Assembly (NCBI RefSeq): GCF_001562415.1
Contig: NZ_LOEE01000019.1
Coordinates: forward strand, 169,165-233,164
Origin: Thermotalea metallivorans
GTDB taxonomy: Bacteria > Bacillota > Clostridia > Peptostreptococcales > Thermotaleaceae
DNA: 64,000 bases
Direction of reading: 5' to 3'
Shown in pieces: positions 36,741-46,353 of the stretch. Each line of letters begins with the position of its first letter. Position 1 is the stretch's first letter. Under the pieces are notes generated by a model. That model made no database searches and was not told where the DNA came from. It saw only the letters and a program-made list of their open reading frames with translations. The translations under genes were made by a program, and so were the position numbers.

Positions 36741-38024
36741 TTATCGCACGATCCCCACAAATACTAGCAATGCCCCGAACAATACACCGCCAAAGCCCAA
36801 TATAAGCAATTGTCTGAACAACTTATCTGATTCTGATTCGTGGGCAGAAGCCATGGCCAATGCTCCTAAGGTTGATAGCGGCGAATTTGTAACAAAATGG
36901 GCGCCTAAGATAATGGCAGAAATCAATGTTTCGCCCTTTACGGCACCACCCATGGTCTCAACAATGCCGGGTACCGTAGGAATAAGGGTAGGCATCACAA
37001 CGCCCGATGCAGAAGATACTGCCGACATCAATCCCCCGACGATAGTCATGATAGGCGCTGCAGTTTTTGTGTTCATAAACGCCGATAGCGTATCGGTAAG
37101 ATATGAAATACCGCCGGCTTTATCCACTACATTTACCAATACACCTACGCCGCATACCAGCAATAGGGTACTCCATGGCATAGATGCAATTGTTTTTCTT
37201 TCATCGGCAGCACCTAATAGCAATAAGACTGTACCACCTAAGAATGCCACCATACCGATGTGCAGTTTTAATACAATGATGGCGGCAACCACAAGGGAAA
37301 TGACCACAAGGGTTTGAATCTGAATAGTATTAAAGGGCACAGGCTTTTCTTTTGCTGCTACTGTATCGGATTGAAGTTTAAATCCTCCCAGAACTACGTA
37401 GCACACCACTGCAATAACAACCTGGGCAATAACCATATTGATAAATACATGCATCGAAGTATTATATCCTATTTTTTCAGCCAACTGTGTTCCAATGATT
37501 CCTGTAGGAGCGATCGGCGAAAGTCCACCGGCATTGGATCCGGCAATCACCATTGCCGCCATTAATAATGAGCTGATTTGTTCTTCCCGAGCTACAGCCA
37601 TTGCAATAGGCAGTACCAATGCACAAACGGCAATGTTGCCAGGTCCGATGGCTGCCAAAACTGTGGAAAAGATAAAGAATAAGATAGGAATCAGTTTTCT
37701 ATTTCCTTTGGCCAGATAGGCAGCTTTTCTAGCCAATAATTCCAAAGTCCCGTTTACCTTTGCAACAGCAAATAGAAAGGTCATCCCCACAAGAATGAAA
37801 AACAAGGATGTATTCCAACCTTTTACCAAGTCAGTACCCTTTGCCGCAGCAGAAGACATGGCTACCATTTGGGGTACTGCAGGATCTTTGGAGATATTGG
37901 TCAAAACAAAGAAACCTAGTAAAAATGCAAAGGCAATACTTACAAGGCCGGTATTCACACCTTTCTTAAAGCCTATAAATATAGCCAGCACCAATACCAA
38001 TAAGGATATAAGTCCCATATTCAT
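36741..38024 (-). CDS. MatC-type dicarboxylate permease (SLC13-like)
   Basis: 427 residues, about 11 membrane helices. The N-terminus is like the MatC_N domain (LVLAIFIGFKKGVNTG); two symmetric halves carry substrate loops (IVIAGSNAGGLSPIAPTG-like and VMPTLIPTVPG). ATG 38024 follows AGGAGGACAAAAAGT. A consensus sigma-54 promoter lies 122 bases upstream and a sigma-54 activator gene is adjacent, as in DctA-DctBD. Substrate is probably a C3-C4 dicarboxylate such as malonate or succinate (inference). Confidence 0.9.
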   Translation of the reverse strand: MNMGLISLLVLVLAIFIGFKKGVNTGLVSIAFAFLLGFFVLTNISKDPAVPQMVAMSSAAAKGTDLVKGWNTSLFFILVGMTFLFAVAKVNGTLELLARKAAYLAKGNRKLIPILFFIFSTVLAAIGPGNIAVCALVLPIAMAVAREEQISSLLMAAMVIAGSNAGGLSPIAPTGIIGTQLAEKIGYNTSMHVFINMVIAQVVIAVVCYVVLGGFKLQSDTVAAKEKPVPFNTIQIQTLVVISLVVAAIIVLKLHIGMVAFLGGTVLLLLGAADERKTIASMPWSTLLLVCGVGVLVNVVDKAGGISYLTDTLSAFMNTKTAAPIMTIVGGLMSAVSSASGVVMPTLIPTVPGIVETMGGAVKGETLISAIILGAHFVTNSPLSTLGALAMASAHESESDKLFRQLLILGFGGVLFGALLVFVGIVR

Positions 38025-38145
38025 ACTTTTTGTCCTCCTTTTCAATATAAAATTGCTTCCATAAAAATTTTTAAAAAATAAAAGTATCGGATAAAAACGT
38101 TTTCTTCATCAACCTCCCTCCACAGGATAAACTTACTTTTCAATA

Positions 38146-38162
38146 TAGCAAGGATCATGCCA
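38146..38162 (-). promoter_or_regulatory. sigma-54 (-24/-12) promoter of permease gene
   Basis: Reads TGGCATG-N4-TTGCTA on the minus strand, with the invariant GG and GC correctly spaced. It drives the permease gene at 38024. The NtrC-type activator gene at 38409 is next door. The other bases of gap 38025-38408 hold the terminator at 38233 and no gene; enhancer sites could lie at 38260-38400, but no clear palindrome is seen. Confidence 0.8.
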
Positions 38163-38232
38163 GCATTGTAATCTGCCGTAAAAACTTGAATATATGAAAT
38201 AATAAAAAACACAATATTTTAAAAATTAGAAA

Positions 38233-38255
38233 AAGCGGTAAAAATATTACCGCTT
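38233..38255 (-). terminator. Terminator of the kinase-activator operon
   Basis: Perfect AAGCGGTAA / TTACCGCTT stem, followed on the minus strand by TTTTTC. It separates the regulator operon from the sigma-54 promoter. Confidence 0.8.
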
Positions 38256-38408
38256 ATTTTTCATTTTTCCTTCATGCAATAGATTTTTTATTTTCTTGAA
38301 AATACCTGTGCATATAAATTGATTCCATAAAAGAATACATCCCTTGCCCTGATATTCCAAGGAGGTAATATAGTTACCACAGAGCATATCAAAAGTTACC
38401 AGCTTAGA

Positions 38409-39755
38409 CTATTTTGTAAGGCTATACTTTTCTATTTTTCTCCTCAGAGTCAGGCGGGAAATCCCCAACTCCTGGGCAGTTCTGGAAATATTCCAGTTAT
38501 TTTGTTTTAATACCCTGCTGATGGTCTCCATTTCCACAGTTTCAAGATTCATACTATTTCCTATGCCTCCAATATTTTTATCATGGAATATATTTTTATC
38601 ACTCAATATATTGTGAGGCAGATCCTCCACACCAATCCATTCATTCTCTTGAAAAATCATGATTCTTTCAATTACATTTTTTAATTCTCTCACATTTCCC
38701 TTCCATTCATGAGCCTTACATATTTCCATGGCACCTTCCGTCATCCCTTTGATATTTTTTTTCAGCTGATGATTATAAAATTGAATGAAGGAATCAATTA
38801 ATACAGGAATATCCTCCGTACGTTCTCGTAAAGGTACGGTATAAATAGGGACTACATTCAGCCTGTAATATAAATCCTCCCGAAAAGCTCCATTTTGAAT
38901 TTCCTGGAGTAGATTTTTATTTGTAGCCGCAATAATATTGGCATTAAATTCAATCTCTTTTACTCCACCCAATCTCCTAAATTTCTTCTCTTGCAAAACC
39001 CTTAGCAGTTTGGCCTGCAAAAGAATATCCATATCTCCGATTTCATCTAAAAACAGGGTTCCTCCATGGGCCTCTTCAATCAATCCTTTCTTGGATGTTT
39101 TTGCTTCCGTGAAAGCCCCTTTTTCATAACCGAACAATTCGCTTTCCTGCAAATTTTGAGGAATTGCAGCACAATTTAAAGCAACGTAGGGTTTATTTTT
39201 CCTAATGCCATTATAATGAATCGCCCTCGCAATGATTTCTTTTCCCGTGCCGCTTTCTCCTTGTATGAGAATATACGTATTATAAGATAGATTCGTTACC
39301 TTATCCACAATTTTTTTTATCTCATGAATTTGTTCGCTGACGCCTATAATTTCCGTAAAATTTTCATACTTATCTTGAATCAATTCCTTCTTCATTCGAA
39401 TATATTTCAAATTGTTTTCAATGGTATCTTTAATTTCTTCTATGTTGAAGGGCTTTGTAAAATAGTCGTTAGCGCCCAGTTTCATGGCCTCCACCGCCAA
39501 TCTTACTTCACTGATATAGGTAATCATAATGATGATGCAGTTTTGATTTTCTTTTCTGATTCTCCTTAGTACCTCAATGCCATCAATACCCGGCAGTTTG
39601 ATATCAATAATAGCAATATCCGGTTTTATTTCATGAAATATTGACAACCCCTCTTCTCCAGAAGCTGCCGTAAATATTTTTACTCCTGTTTTGTTCAACC
39701 CCACCTGAAGAGACAAACGGATACTTTTTTCATCGTCAATAATTAACAGCTTCAT
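38409..39755 (-). CDS. NtrC-family sigma-54-dependent response regulator
   Basis: 448 residues: receiver domain (IIDDEKS, phospho-acceptor in IIDIKLPG), AAA+ domain with Walker A GESGTGKE, the sigma-54 contact GAFTEA, Walker B LFLDEIGDM, and a Fis-type C-terminal HTH (ISRTAQELGISRLTLRRK). It overlaps the kinase gene by 20 bases. The target is very probably the permease gene, which has a sigma-54 promoter directly downstream. Confidence 0.95.
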   Translation of the reverse strand: MKLLIIDDEKSIRLSLQVGLNKTGVKIFTAASGEEGLSIFHEIKPDIAIIDIKLPGIDGIEVLRRIRKENQNCIIIMITYISEVRLAVEAMKLGANDYFTKPFNIEEIKDTIENNLKYIRMKKELIQDKYENFTEIIGVSEQIHEIKKIVDKVTNLSYNTYILIQGESGTGKEIIARAIHYNGIRKNKPYVALNCAAIPQNLQESELFGYEKGAFTEAKTSKKGLIEEAHGGTLFLDEIGDMDILLQAKLLRVLQEKKFRRLGGVKEIEFNANIIAATNKNLLQEIQNGAFREDLYYRLNVVPIYTVPLRERTEDIPVLIDSFIQFYNHQLKKNIKGMTEGAMEICKAHEWKGNVRELKNVIERIMIFQENEWIGVEDLPHNILSDKNIFHDKNIGGIGNSMNLETVEMETISRVLKQNNWNISRTAQELGISRLTLRRKIEKYSLTK

Positions 39756-41931
39756 CTATGATCTCCCCCTCGAAACAAATAATAAACTCCGTATACTTCC
39801 CTACCTGGCTCCTTACGGAGATGGTCCCATGATTATCTCGAATAATTTTGTGAACGATCGATAACCCAAGACCTGTCCCGTCTTGTTTTGTAGTATAGAA
39901 GGGATTAAAAATCTGCTCTATCTTATCCTCTGGTATCCCAACCCCATTATCCAGCACAGAGATATATAAAACTCTTTTATAATCCTTCTCTAATATCTTC
40001 ACTTCAATCGTAATTTTTCCATTTTGGTCCACCGCTTGAATACTATTCTTGAAAATATTTACAAAGGCCTGCCGTACAGTAGCAGGATCAATTTTGACCA
40101 AAGGCACGGCATTTGGAAATTTTTTGATAATGCGGACATTTTTATTGCTGATTTCAGAGTTCAAAATATTCAATGCACTATGGATAACGCTCAATATGTT
40201 TGTAGTAACAGGCACATTTTTATGGGTTCTTGTAAAGTCTAAGAAATTGATGACAAGGTTATTCAGCATGTTCACTTCTTCCCTTAATGCCATTAACAAT
40301 TCATTCCTCAGATTTTCGTCATCCAAGTTATCCTTTAATACTTCCAAAAGATTGGACATACCCGCCAATGGATTTCCAATTTCATGAATAATGGAAGAAG
40401 ACATTTCCCCGATGGTCTTTAGTCTGTCTTCCCTCCGCAGATGTTCCTCCAGTATTTTTATTCTGGTCAAGTCCTTGATCAAGCACACTGTGCTGATTAC
40501 CTTCCCTTCGTCATTATACACTGGAGATAATGAGATGCTCAGGGGAACCATTGTCCCATCACTTCTGCGGATGCTGCACTCCCGTTCCATAACTGTATTC
40601 TCTTCTCCACTGATGTAATTTTTGAATATATCCAGAGGTAATTCCGTATGGGAGGACAAAAATTCCAAGCTTTTGTTAATAAAGAATTGGCTTCTGTAAC
40701 CGGTGATTTCTTCTGCAGCCGTATTGAAAATAGAGATTCTATTGTAGTAATCAATGACAATAATTCCGCTAGCGGCACTCTTTAAGATGCTATTCAGGTA
40801 TTTCTTTATATCATATTCTCTTTTATGCAGATTCTTTAAAGCTTCCATCTTTAGGCCCAACTCTTTGCGCATATGATGAAAAGCCTGTTCCAATTCTCCG
40901 AATTCATCCATGAACGTAATTTCCATTTCTTTGGTTCCCTCATCCAAATCTTTGCCCATACCTCTTACAAGACTTACTAATTTTTCAATGGGGCTGGTGA
41001 TGGTATGTGCAAAATACATGCTCAAAATCAAAACCGTAATCAATACAAAGACAATCCCGGAAAAAAAACGCGATTTTATTTTTCCGATTTGTCCCGTAAT
41101 ATATTGCTCGTCTTGCTCTACAATTACCATACCCCTATAGTTGGGAATTTTACTGTAAGATACATATACCACGCCCGAATCACTTTTATATTCTCCGATG
41201 CCCTCCCCATATGTTTCCATCGTATCGGGGATTTCACGTTCCTCGCCTTTCACCATAACCCTGCGAGTTAGCACTTTGCTGTTGCGCATGTCCTCTTCAT
41301 GGGGACTCACCAAAAGGGTTCCATCCATATCTACCACATAGATCTTCCCATCAAAGGACTGCTGTGTTTTTTCTACAATTTTCTTTAGGCTGTTTAGGGG
41401 TACGCCCCCACCAATAATTCCCTTTATTTCTCCCGTCTGTTGGTCCATAATTGGAGCCACCACAATGATATGGGGTTGATTCAGTATGCTGCTGATAAAT
41501 ACTTTGCTAATATAGGTTTCTTTATGCTTCATCATATATTGATAATATTCTCTGTCTATATAATTCCTTTTGTAAATGATATCATTATGGGGATTGCTGT
41601 AGGTAATTCTTCCGTCAGTTGTCATGTAAAACATTAAATCCATCCATTTGTAACTGTTGTAAATTCTGTCAATACTTCTTTGGATGGAAGGCATATCATT
41701 ATAAGAAGCATATTTTGCCACATATTCCACCGTATCCTGGGCAGCCGACAAGTATTGACTTATCTGGTCCGAAATCATTTCTGTAATCACAGCATTTTTT
41801 TGTATAATCTGTTCCTTGATATTCTGGGTAAAAATGTTGTAAGACATATAGCTGGCGCCGGCAATTGTAATAATCACCAGGATAATAATCAATAGGGGAA
41901 TTTTAAACTTTAAGCTCCTTGTATTCAACAT
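39736..41931 (-). CDS. Membrane sensor histidine kinase (dCache-HAMP-PAS)
   Basis: 731 residues from ATG 41931 (GGAGGTTTCT upstream). TM1 near 8-32, an extracellular dCache-type ligand domain of about 250 residues, TM2 near 285-308, HAMP, a PAS domain at about 385-490 (SGIIVIDYYNRISIFNTAAEE), then HisKA with the phospho-acceptor in SIIHEIGNPLAG and HATPase with DNGVGI. Kinase of the adjacent sigma-54 activator. The DctB-like layout suggests sensing of an external carboxylate carried by the neighbouring permease. Confidence 0.93.
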   Translation of the reverse strand: MLNTRSLKFKIPLLIIILVIITIAGASYMSYNIFTQNIKEQIIQKNAVITEMISDQISQYLSAAQDTVEYVAKYASYNDMPSIQRSIDRIYNSYKWMDLMFYMTTDGRITYSNPHNDIIYKRNYIDREYYQYMMKHKETYISKVFISSILNQPHIIVVAPIMDQQTGEIKGIIGGGVPLNSLKKIVEKTQQSFDGKIYVVDMDGTLLVSPHEEDMRNSKVLTRRVMVKGEEREIPDTMETYGEGIGEYKSDSGVVYVSYSKIPNYRGMVIVEQDEQYITGQIGKIKSRFFSGIVFVLITVLILSMYFAHTITSPIEKLVSLVRGMGKDLDEGTKEMEITFMDEFGELEQAFHHMRKELGLKMEALKNLHKREYDIKKYLNSILKSAASGIIVIDYYNRISIFNTAAEEITGYRSQFFINKSLEFLSSHTELPLDIFKNYISGEENTVMERECSIRRSDGTMVPLSISLSPVYNDEGKVISTVCLIKDLTRIKILEEHLRREDRLKTIGEMSSSIIHEIGNPLAGMSNLLEVLKDNLDDENLRNELLMALREEVNMLNNLVINFLDFTRTHKNVPVTTNILSVIHSALNILNSEISNKNVRIIKKFPNAVPLVKIDPATVRQAFVNIFKNSIQAVDQNGKITIEVKILEKDYKRVLYISVLDNGVGIPEDKIEQIFNPFYTTKQDGTGLGLSIVHKIIRDNHGTISVRSQVGKYTEFIICFEGEIIDEAVNY

Positions 41932-42012
41932 AGAAACCTCCACAAAATCATACCCTTTCTATTCATTTTACATGAAATCCGTCTTTTCTGCCATACCCCC
42001 AAAAATAAATAG

Positions 42013-42036
42013 AATGGGAATCTATCGATTCCCATT
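42013..42036. terminator. Bidirectional-looking terminator after cstA
   Basis: AATGGGAATC / GATTCCCATT with loop TATC. It lies six bases beyond the cstA stop at 42042. Confidence 0.8.
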
Positions 42037-42041
42037 TTTTT

Positions 42042-43466
42042 CTACGCTTCCTGATTTAAAGCTGTAACACCGCTTCGTATTTTAATCATAAATAAGATCA
42101 CGGCTAATAGTGCTGCACCGCCCCCTGCTGGATAGGCAACAGCTGCCGGAAGTCGAAAACCTTCAGGGGCCATCAGTATATAGGTGACACTTACCGCAGT
42201 CATGAAGGTTGCCGGTACCGTAGCAATCCAGTGAAGCTTCGCCTTCGATGCCAGATAAACTGCAGCGGCCCAAAGAACAATCATTGCTAAGGTCTGATTT
42301 GACCATGCGAAATATCTCCATACAATATTAAAATCAATTCTGGTTAGTGCAAATCCAACGGCAAACAGAGGTAACGCCAGCAGGAGTCTGCTTTTGATCT
42401 TTCCCTGTTCAAATCCGAGGGCATCGGCAATGACAAGCCTTGCACTTCTAAAGGCAGTATCTCCTGAAGTAATTGGACAGGCAATTACGCCCAAGACCGC
42501 CAATAAACCGCCGATGGGGCCTAATAAAGACTTGGATATGGTATTGACAACGGCCCCTGCACCACCATTCCCTAAGGCTTCGTTTAATCCAGGTATGCCA
42601 TGGAAGAATGTCATCGCTGCCGCCGCCCATATTAAGGCAATGATTCCCTCTGCAATCATAGCACCATAAAATACTTGCCTTCCATACTTTTCATTAGTAA
42701 TACAACGGGCCATCATCGGGGATTGGGTTGCATGGAATCCACTGATGGCACCGCAAGCAATGGTAACAAACAACATAGGCCACAGCGGCAATCCCTTCGG
42801 ATGCATACTTGTCAGTGTAATTTCAGGAATTTGATACCCTTTGATCACCATCGTGCTTCCAATCCCCACAGCCATAATCAATAAAGCTGCGCCGAATAAA
42901 GGATATATTCTGCCGATAATTTTATCCACGGGCATAATGGTAGCCAGGAAATAATATACGATAATAATTGCCAACCAAATGTTTTTGTTTTCAATGCCAA
43001 ACAATTTGATGCTGCTCAAAAGTCCTGCCGGTCCCGTCATAAATACAGTACCCACAAGAATTAACAGAATCACAGAGAAAACCCTCATGACTTTTTGGGC
43101 AGGTACACCCAGATAGTATCCCACAATCTCTGATATACTCTCACCCTTATGTCGAACAGACAACATTCCTGAGAAATAATCGTGGACTGCTCCTGCGAAT
43201 ATGCTTCCCAACACAATCCACAGGAAGGCTGCCGGTCCGTACAAAGCACCCATGATAGCACCAAATATTGGACCCAAGCCCGCAATATTCAAAAATTGAA
43301 TCAAAAAGATCTGTTTCCAATTCATGGGCACATAGTCCACACCATCTTGCATTTTCACAGCCGGCGTCGGACGATGCTCATCTGCACCAAAAACACGCTC
43401 TACAAACTTACCATAGGTAAAATAGCCTAAGACAAGAACAATAATTGCAATCATAAAACTTAGCAC
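42042..43466 (-). CDS. cstA: CstA-family transporter (pyruvate/peptide)
   Basis: 474 residues with about 13 membrane helices, the short form of the family (E. coli CstA is about 700). Signature segments include NIAGLGPIFGAIMGALYGPAA and HATQSPMMARC. E. coli relatives BtsT and CstA import pyruvate; peptides have also been proposed. A LytS/LytTR two-component system lies immediately upstream, the same pairing as BtsSR-BtsT, so pyruvate is the favoured substrate (inference). Confidence 0.92.
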   Translation of the reverse strand: MLSFMIAIIVLVLGYFTYGKFVERVFGADEHRPTPAVKMQDGVDYVPMNWKQIFLIQFLNIAGLGPIFGAIMGALYGPAAFLWIVLGSIFAGAVHDYFSGMLSVRHKGESISEIVGYYLGVPAQKVMRVFSVILLILVGTVFMTGPAGLLSSIKLFGIENKNIWLAIIIVYYFLATIMPVDKIIGRIYPLFGAALLIMAVGIGSTMVIKGYQIPEITLTSMHPKGLPLWPMLFVTIACGAISGFHATQSPMMARCITNEKYGRQVFYGAMIAEGIIALIWAAAAMTFFHGIPGLNEALGNGGAGAVVNTISKSLLGPIGGLLAVLGVIACPITSGDTAFRSARLVIADALGFEQGKIKSRLLLALPLFAVGFALTRIDFNIVWRYFAWSNQTLAMIVLWAAAVYLASKAKLHWIATVPATFMTAVSVTYILMAPEGFRLPAAVAYPAGGGAALLAVILFMIKIRSGVTALNQEA

Positions 43467-43629
43467 AATTTCTCCTCCCTTTCCTAAGTTATAATTCTTT
43501 TTTACTGATTATATAGGGAGAACGTTTTTCTGAAAACCATATCGGGCTGAATTGTCGAATTTTTTGTATGAAATGTAAAATAAAGATGTATTTTGCTACC
43601 CTAAGAATGCTTTTTATTTGCAAAAAAAA

Positions 43630-43649
43630 GAATCCCAATCAACGGATTC
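43630..43649 (-). terminator. Terminator of the LytS-LytTR operon
   Basis: GAATCC / GGATTC stem with an 8-base loop and eight T on the minus strand, nine bases after the stop at 43658. Confidence 0.8.
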
Positions 43650-43657
43650 CTTATTTC

Positions 43658-44419
43658 TTATAAATTCATCATTTCCCTAAATTTTTGGGCATTGCTTCTG
43701 CTTACTGGGATTTTTTCCTCTGGCAATCCCCTCATGGTGATTTGATATGTACCATGAAACCAGTTGTCGATTTCTTGAATCTCCTCCAGGTTAATCAAAA
43801 AACTACGGTGGCTTCTAAAAAAGGGAAAATCCTTTAATTTTTCTTCCAGCTCGCCCAGATTCAGATTGGAGATAAACTCCCCCTTCTTTGATTTGATAAC
43901 AGTATTCCTGCCTTCTACACTTATATAAATAATCTCATAGGGATCTAAAGGAATATGCTTGCCATTGCTGTAGACGGATATCTTCTGAATCTGCCTGGGC
44001 TTTGATATATACTTCAGAAGCTCTTCAATATTCACCTTCCCCATATCCCCGCTTCCACGCTTTAATAGATTGGACAGCCGGTCCATGGTGCTTTTGAGCC
44101 TTTCCGATGAAATAGGCTTCAATATATAATCTACAGCATTGATTTCAAAGGCCTTGATGGCATACTGATCATAGGCCGTGATGAATACAATGAGAGGGCA
44201 ACTTTCCAGTTTCATCAATTCATCTGCCACATCAAATCCGCTCATACCCCTCATTTGTATGTCTAAAAATATCACATCGGGCTTCTCTCTTTTAATAATT
44301 TCAAAGGCCTTTTTTCCTTCTTCCGCCTCGGCCACAACTTCTACCCCACCATATTTTTGCAACAGATATTTGATTTCCTCACGGGCAGGTGCTTCGTCAT
44401 CTACAATCATACACCGCAT
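43658..44419 (-). CDS. LytTR-family response regulator
   Basis: 253 residues from ATG 44419 (AGGAGGGAAAAGG upstream). Receiver domain with VDDE, FLDIQM and KPI, then a LytTR DNA-binding domain (IIYISVEGRNTVI, FFRSHRSFLINLEEI). It overlaps the kinase gene by 23 bases. Likely target: cstA immediately downstream. No LytTR direct-repeat site was firmly identified in 43467-43657. Confidence 0.93.
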   Translation of the reverse strand: MRCMIVDDEAPAREEIKYLLQKYGGVEVVAEAEEGKKAFEIIKREKPDVIFLDIQMRGMSGFDVADELMKLESCPLIVFITAYDQYAIKAFEINAVDYILKPISSERLKSTMDRLSNLLKRGSGDMGKVNIEELLKYISKPRQIQKISVYSNGKHIPLDPYEIIYISVEGRNTVIKSKKGEFISNLNLGELEEKLKDFPFFRSHRSFLINLEEIQEIDNWFHGTYQITMRGLPEEKIPVSRSNAQKFREMMNL

Positions 44420-46121
44420 CCTTTTCCCTCCTTTCATGACATTCCTTCGGTATTTTCATTTTCACGATGGTTCCCACGCCAACCTCGCTGGCAATATGCA
44501 AACCATATTCTATTCCATATTGGGCTTTGAGCCGCTTGTCCACATTGATCAGTCCTATGTGATCCGTCTTTTTTTCTTCCTGCAGCAGATCTTGTAGCTC
44601 TGAAGGATCTATGCCAATCCCGTCATCCTCTACAGAAAGTTCTACATATTCATCTTTTTCCACTGCCCTAATGATCACGGTCCCACCTTCATCCTTGTTA
44701 AAAACTCCGTGCTTGACGGCATTTTCTACCACAGGCTGAAGGATTAAAGGAGGAATCATACAATCAATATTCTCTGGCAAATCATAAATAATTTTCAATT
44801 TTTCGCCAAATCGGGCCCTCTCCAAAGCCAAATAAGATTCAATATTTTTTATTTCCCTTTTTAAATCAATATCGCCGCTGTTAAACTGCAAGCTTTGTCG
44901 AAAATAATCGCTCAAATGGATAATCAGTTCCCGGGCTTCTTCCGGCTTCGTGCGAACAAAAGAGACGATGGTATTTAATGCATTAAATAGAAAATGAGGA
45001 TTAATCTGGGCTTGTAGAGCTTTCAATTCTGCTTTGGCCAACAATTTGTTCTGATACTCTAATTTGCTCAACTCAATTTGCGTAGAAAATAATTGGGCTA
45101 ACCCTAGGGCCAGTTGTATATCTACGCTGGTTATTCCCATTTTATCCGACTTATACAGCTTTAATGTCCCCACAACCTTATCCCGATCAAATAGTGGCAC
45201 AATCACAGCCGACATTAATTTGCACCCTTTTTCGTTGCAGTCAATCTCTTCCGGCCTTTTCGCAACGCGGTATTCTCCCGATGCAATCACTTCCTTCGTG
45301 ATCTTTGTCATCAGCGGATTTCCCGTCAAATGATGGTCGCAACCTTCCCCCACATGGGCAAGGATCCTTTCCGTATCTGTGATGGCTGCGGCAGCTACAT
45401 TGGTCATTTCATAGATGATTTCTGCTGTTTTTTGAATAGACTCCATATGGAAACCCTTTCTTAAAACAGGCAGGGTTTTATTGGCAATATTCAAGGCCAA
45501 TTGGGCCTGGGCCGCACCAATACGTTCATGCTCAATAAATATATTTTGCGTCATTGCAATAAAGATCCCAATGCCTATAGAGTTTACAAATACCATGGGA
45601 AACCAAATCAGCTCCACAAGATTGAGGGCATCGGCGAAAGGCTTTGCCACCAGTAGAATAATGATCATCTGGACAATTTCAGCCATAGCCCCCAGGGCCA
45701 ATGCGCCCAGCCAACTGATTTTCATGTTTTTAATCATGCGGCTTCCAAATCCCCCTATGGCCCCCTCCACAAAGGTAGAAAGGGCACAGGCAAAGGCCGT
45801 AAAGCCCCCTATGTCGATGGCCCATCTGTGTCCTCCGGCAATCAGGCCGCTTAAAATCCCCACAACGGGTCCTCCCAGCCATCCTCCCACGAATACGCCG
45901 ATTACCCTGGAATTTGCAATGGCACCATGGACAGGGATACCGGAATAAGTCCCTATAATTCCAAAGATACCGAATAAAATCCCCATCGCCAATTTTTCCA
46001 GCAGGGAAATATCCTTTTTCAGTACAAGCTTTTTAAATAGTGGAATTTTCGATAACAAAAAAGCCAATATAATAATGATTGCCCCCCGGTTCATGAGGCT
46101 GTTCAACAAATCGATTACCAT
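44397..46121 (-). CDS. LytS-type sensor histidine kinase
   Basis: 574 residues: a 5TM receptor domain (5TMR_LYT, about 1-190), a GAF domain at about 225-350, then a His_kinase domain with QAQINPHFLFNALN (phospho-acceptor His) and a HATPase domain with DDGIGI. In E. coli BtsS and YpdA, relatives of this type, sense extracellular pyruvate. First gene of the operon with the LytTR regulator. ATG 46121 after AGAGGTATAAAACC. Confidence 0.93.
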   Translation of the reverse strand: MVIDLLNSLMNRGAIIIILAFLLSKIPLFKKLVLKKDISLLEKLAMGILFGIFGIIGTYSGIPVHGAIANSRVIGVFVGGWLGGPVVGILSGLIAGGHRWAIDIGGFTAFACALSTFVEGAIGGFGSRMIKNMKISWLGALALGAMAEIVQMIIILLVAKPFADALNLVELIWFPMVFVNSIGIGIFIAMTQNIFIEHERIGAAQAQLALNIANKTLPVLRKGFHMESIQKTAEIIYEMTNVAAAAITDTERILAHVGEGCDHHLTGNPLMTKITKEVIASGEYRVAKRPEEIDCNEKGCKLMSAVIVPLFDRDKVVGTLKLYKSDKMGITSVDIQLALGLAQLFSTQIELSKLEYQNKLLAKAELKALQAQINPHFLFNALNTIVSFVRTKPEEARELIIHLSDYFRQSLQFNSGDIDLKREIKNIESYLALERARFGEKLKIIYDLPENIDCMIPPLILQPVVENAVKHGVFNKDEGGTVIIRAVEKDEYVELSVEDDGIGIDPSELQDLLQEEKKTDHIGLINVDKRLKAQYGIEYGLHIASEVGVGTIVKMKIPKECHERREKDAVYDCR

Positions 46122-46143
46122 GGTTTTATACCTCTTTTCATGA

Positions 46144-46301
46144 AGGCTAATGGTTTAATGGTTAATAGCTGATGGCTGATGGCCGATGGCTAATAGATGA
46201 TAGCCGGCAGCTGGTAACTGGCAGCTGACAACAAGGTGGCCGCTGTACAAAAATTTTTTCCCTGTAAAGGCATAGTCACCTTTAGCGTTGCATGTCTATA
46301 T
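46144..46301 (+). repeat. Repeat family 2, copy 3
   Basis: About 158 bp ending in TTTAGCGTTGCATGTCTAT like the other copies. It begins with iterated GCTGATG / GCCGATG units and has the CAGCTGGTAACTGGC core. More diverged than copies 1 and 2. It fills the gap between the LytS and M28 genes. Confidence 0.75.
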
Positions 46302-46353
46302 ACACTATTATAACAGGAAAAAAACAATCCACAAAGAATTGTCTTTCCATCCG

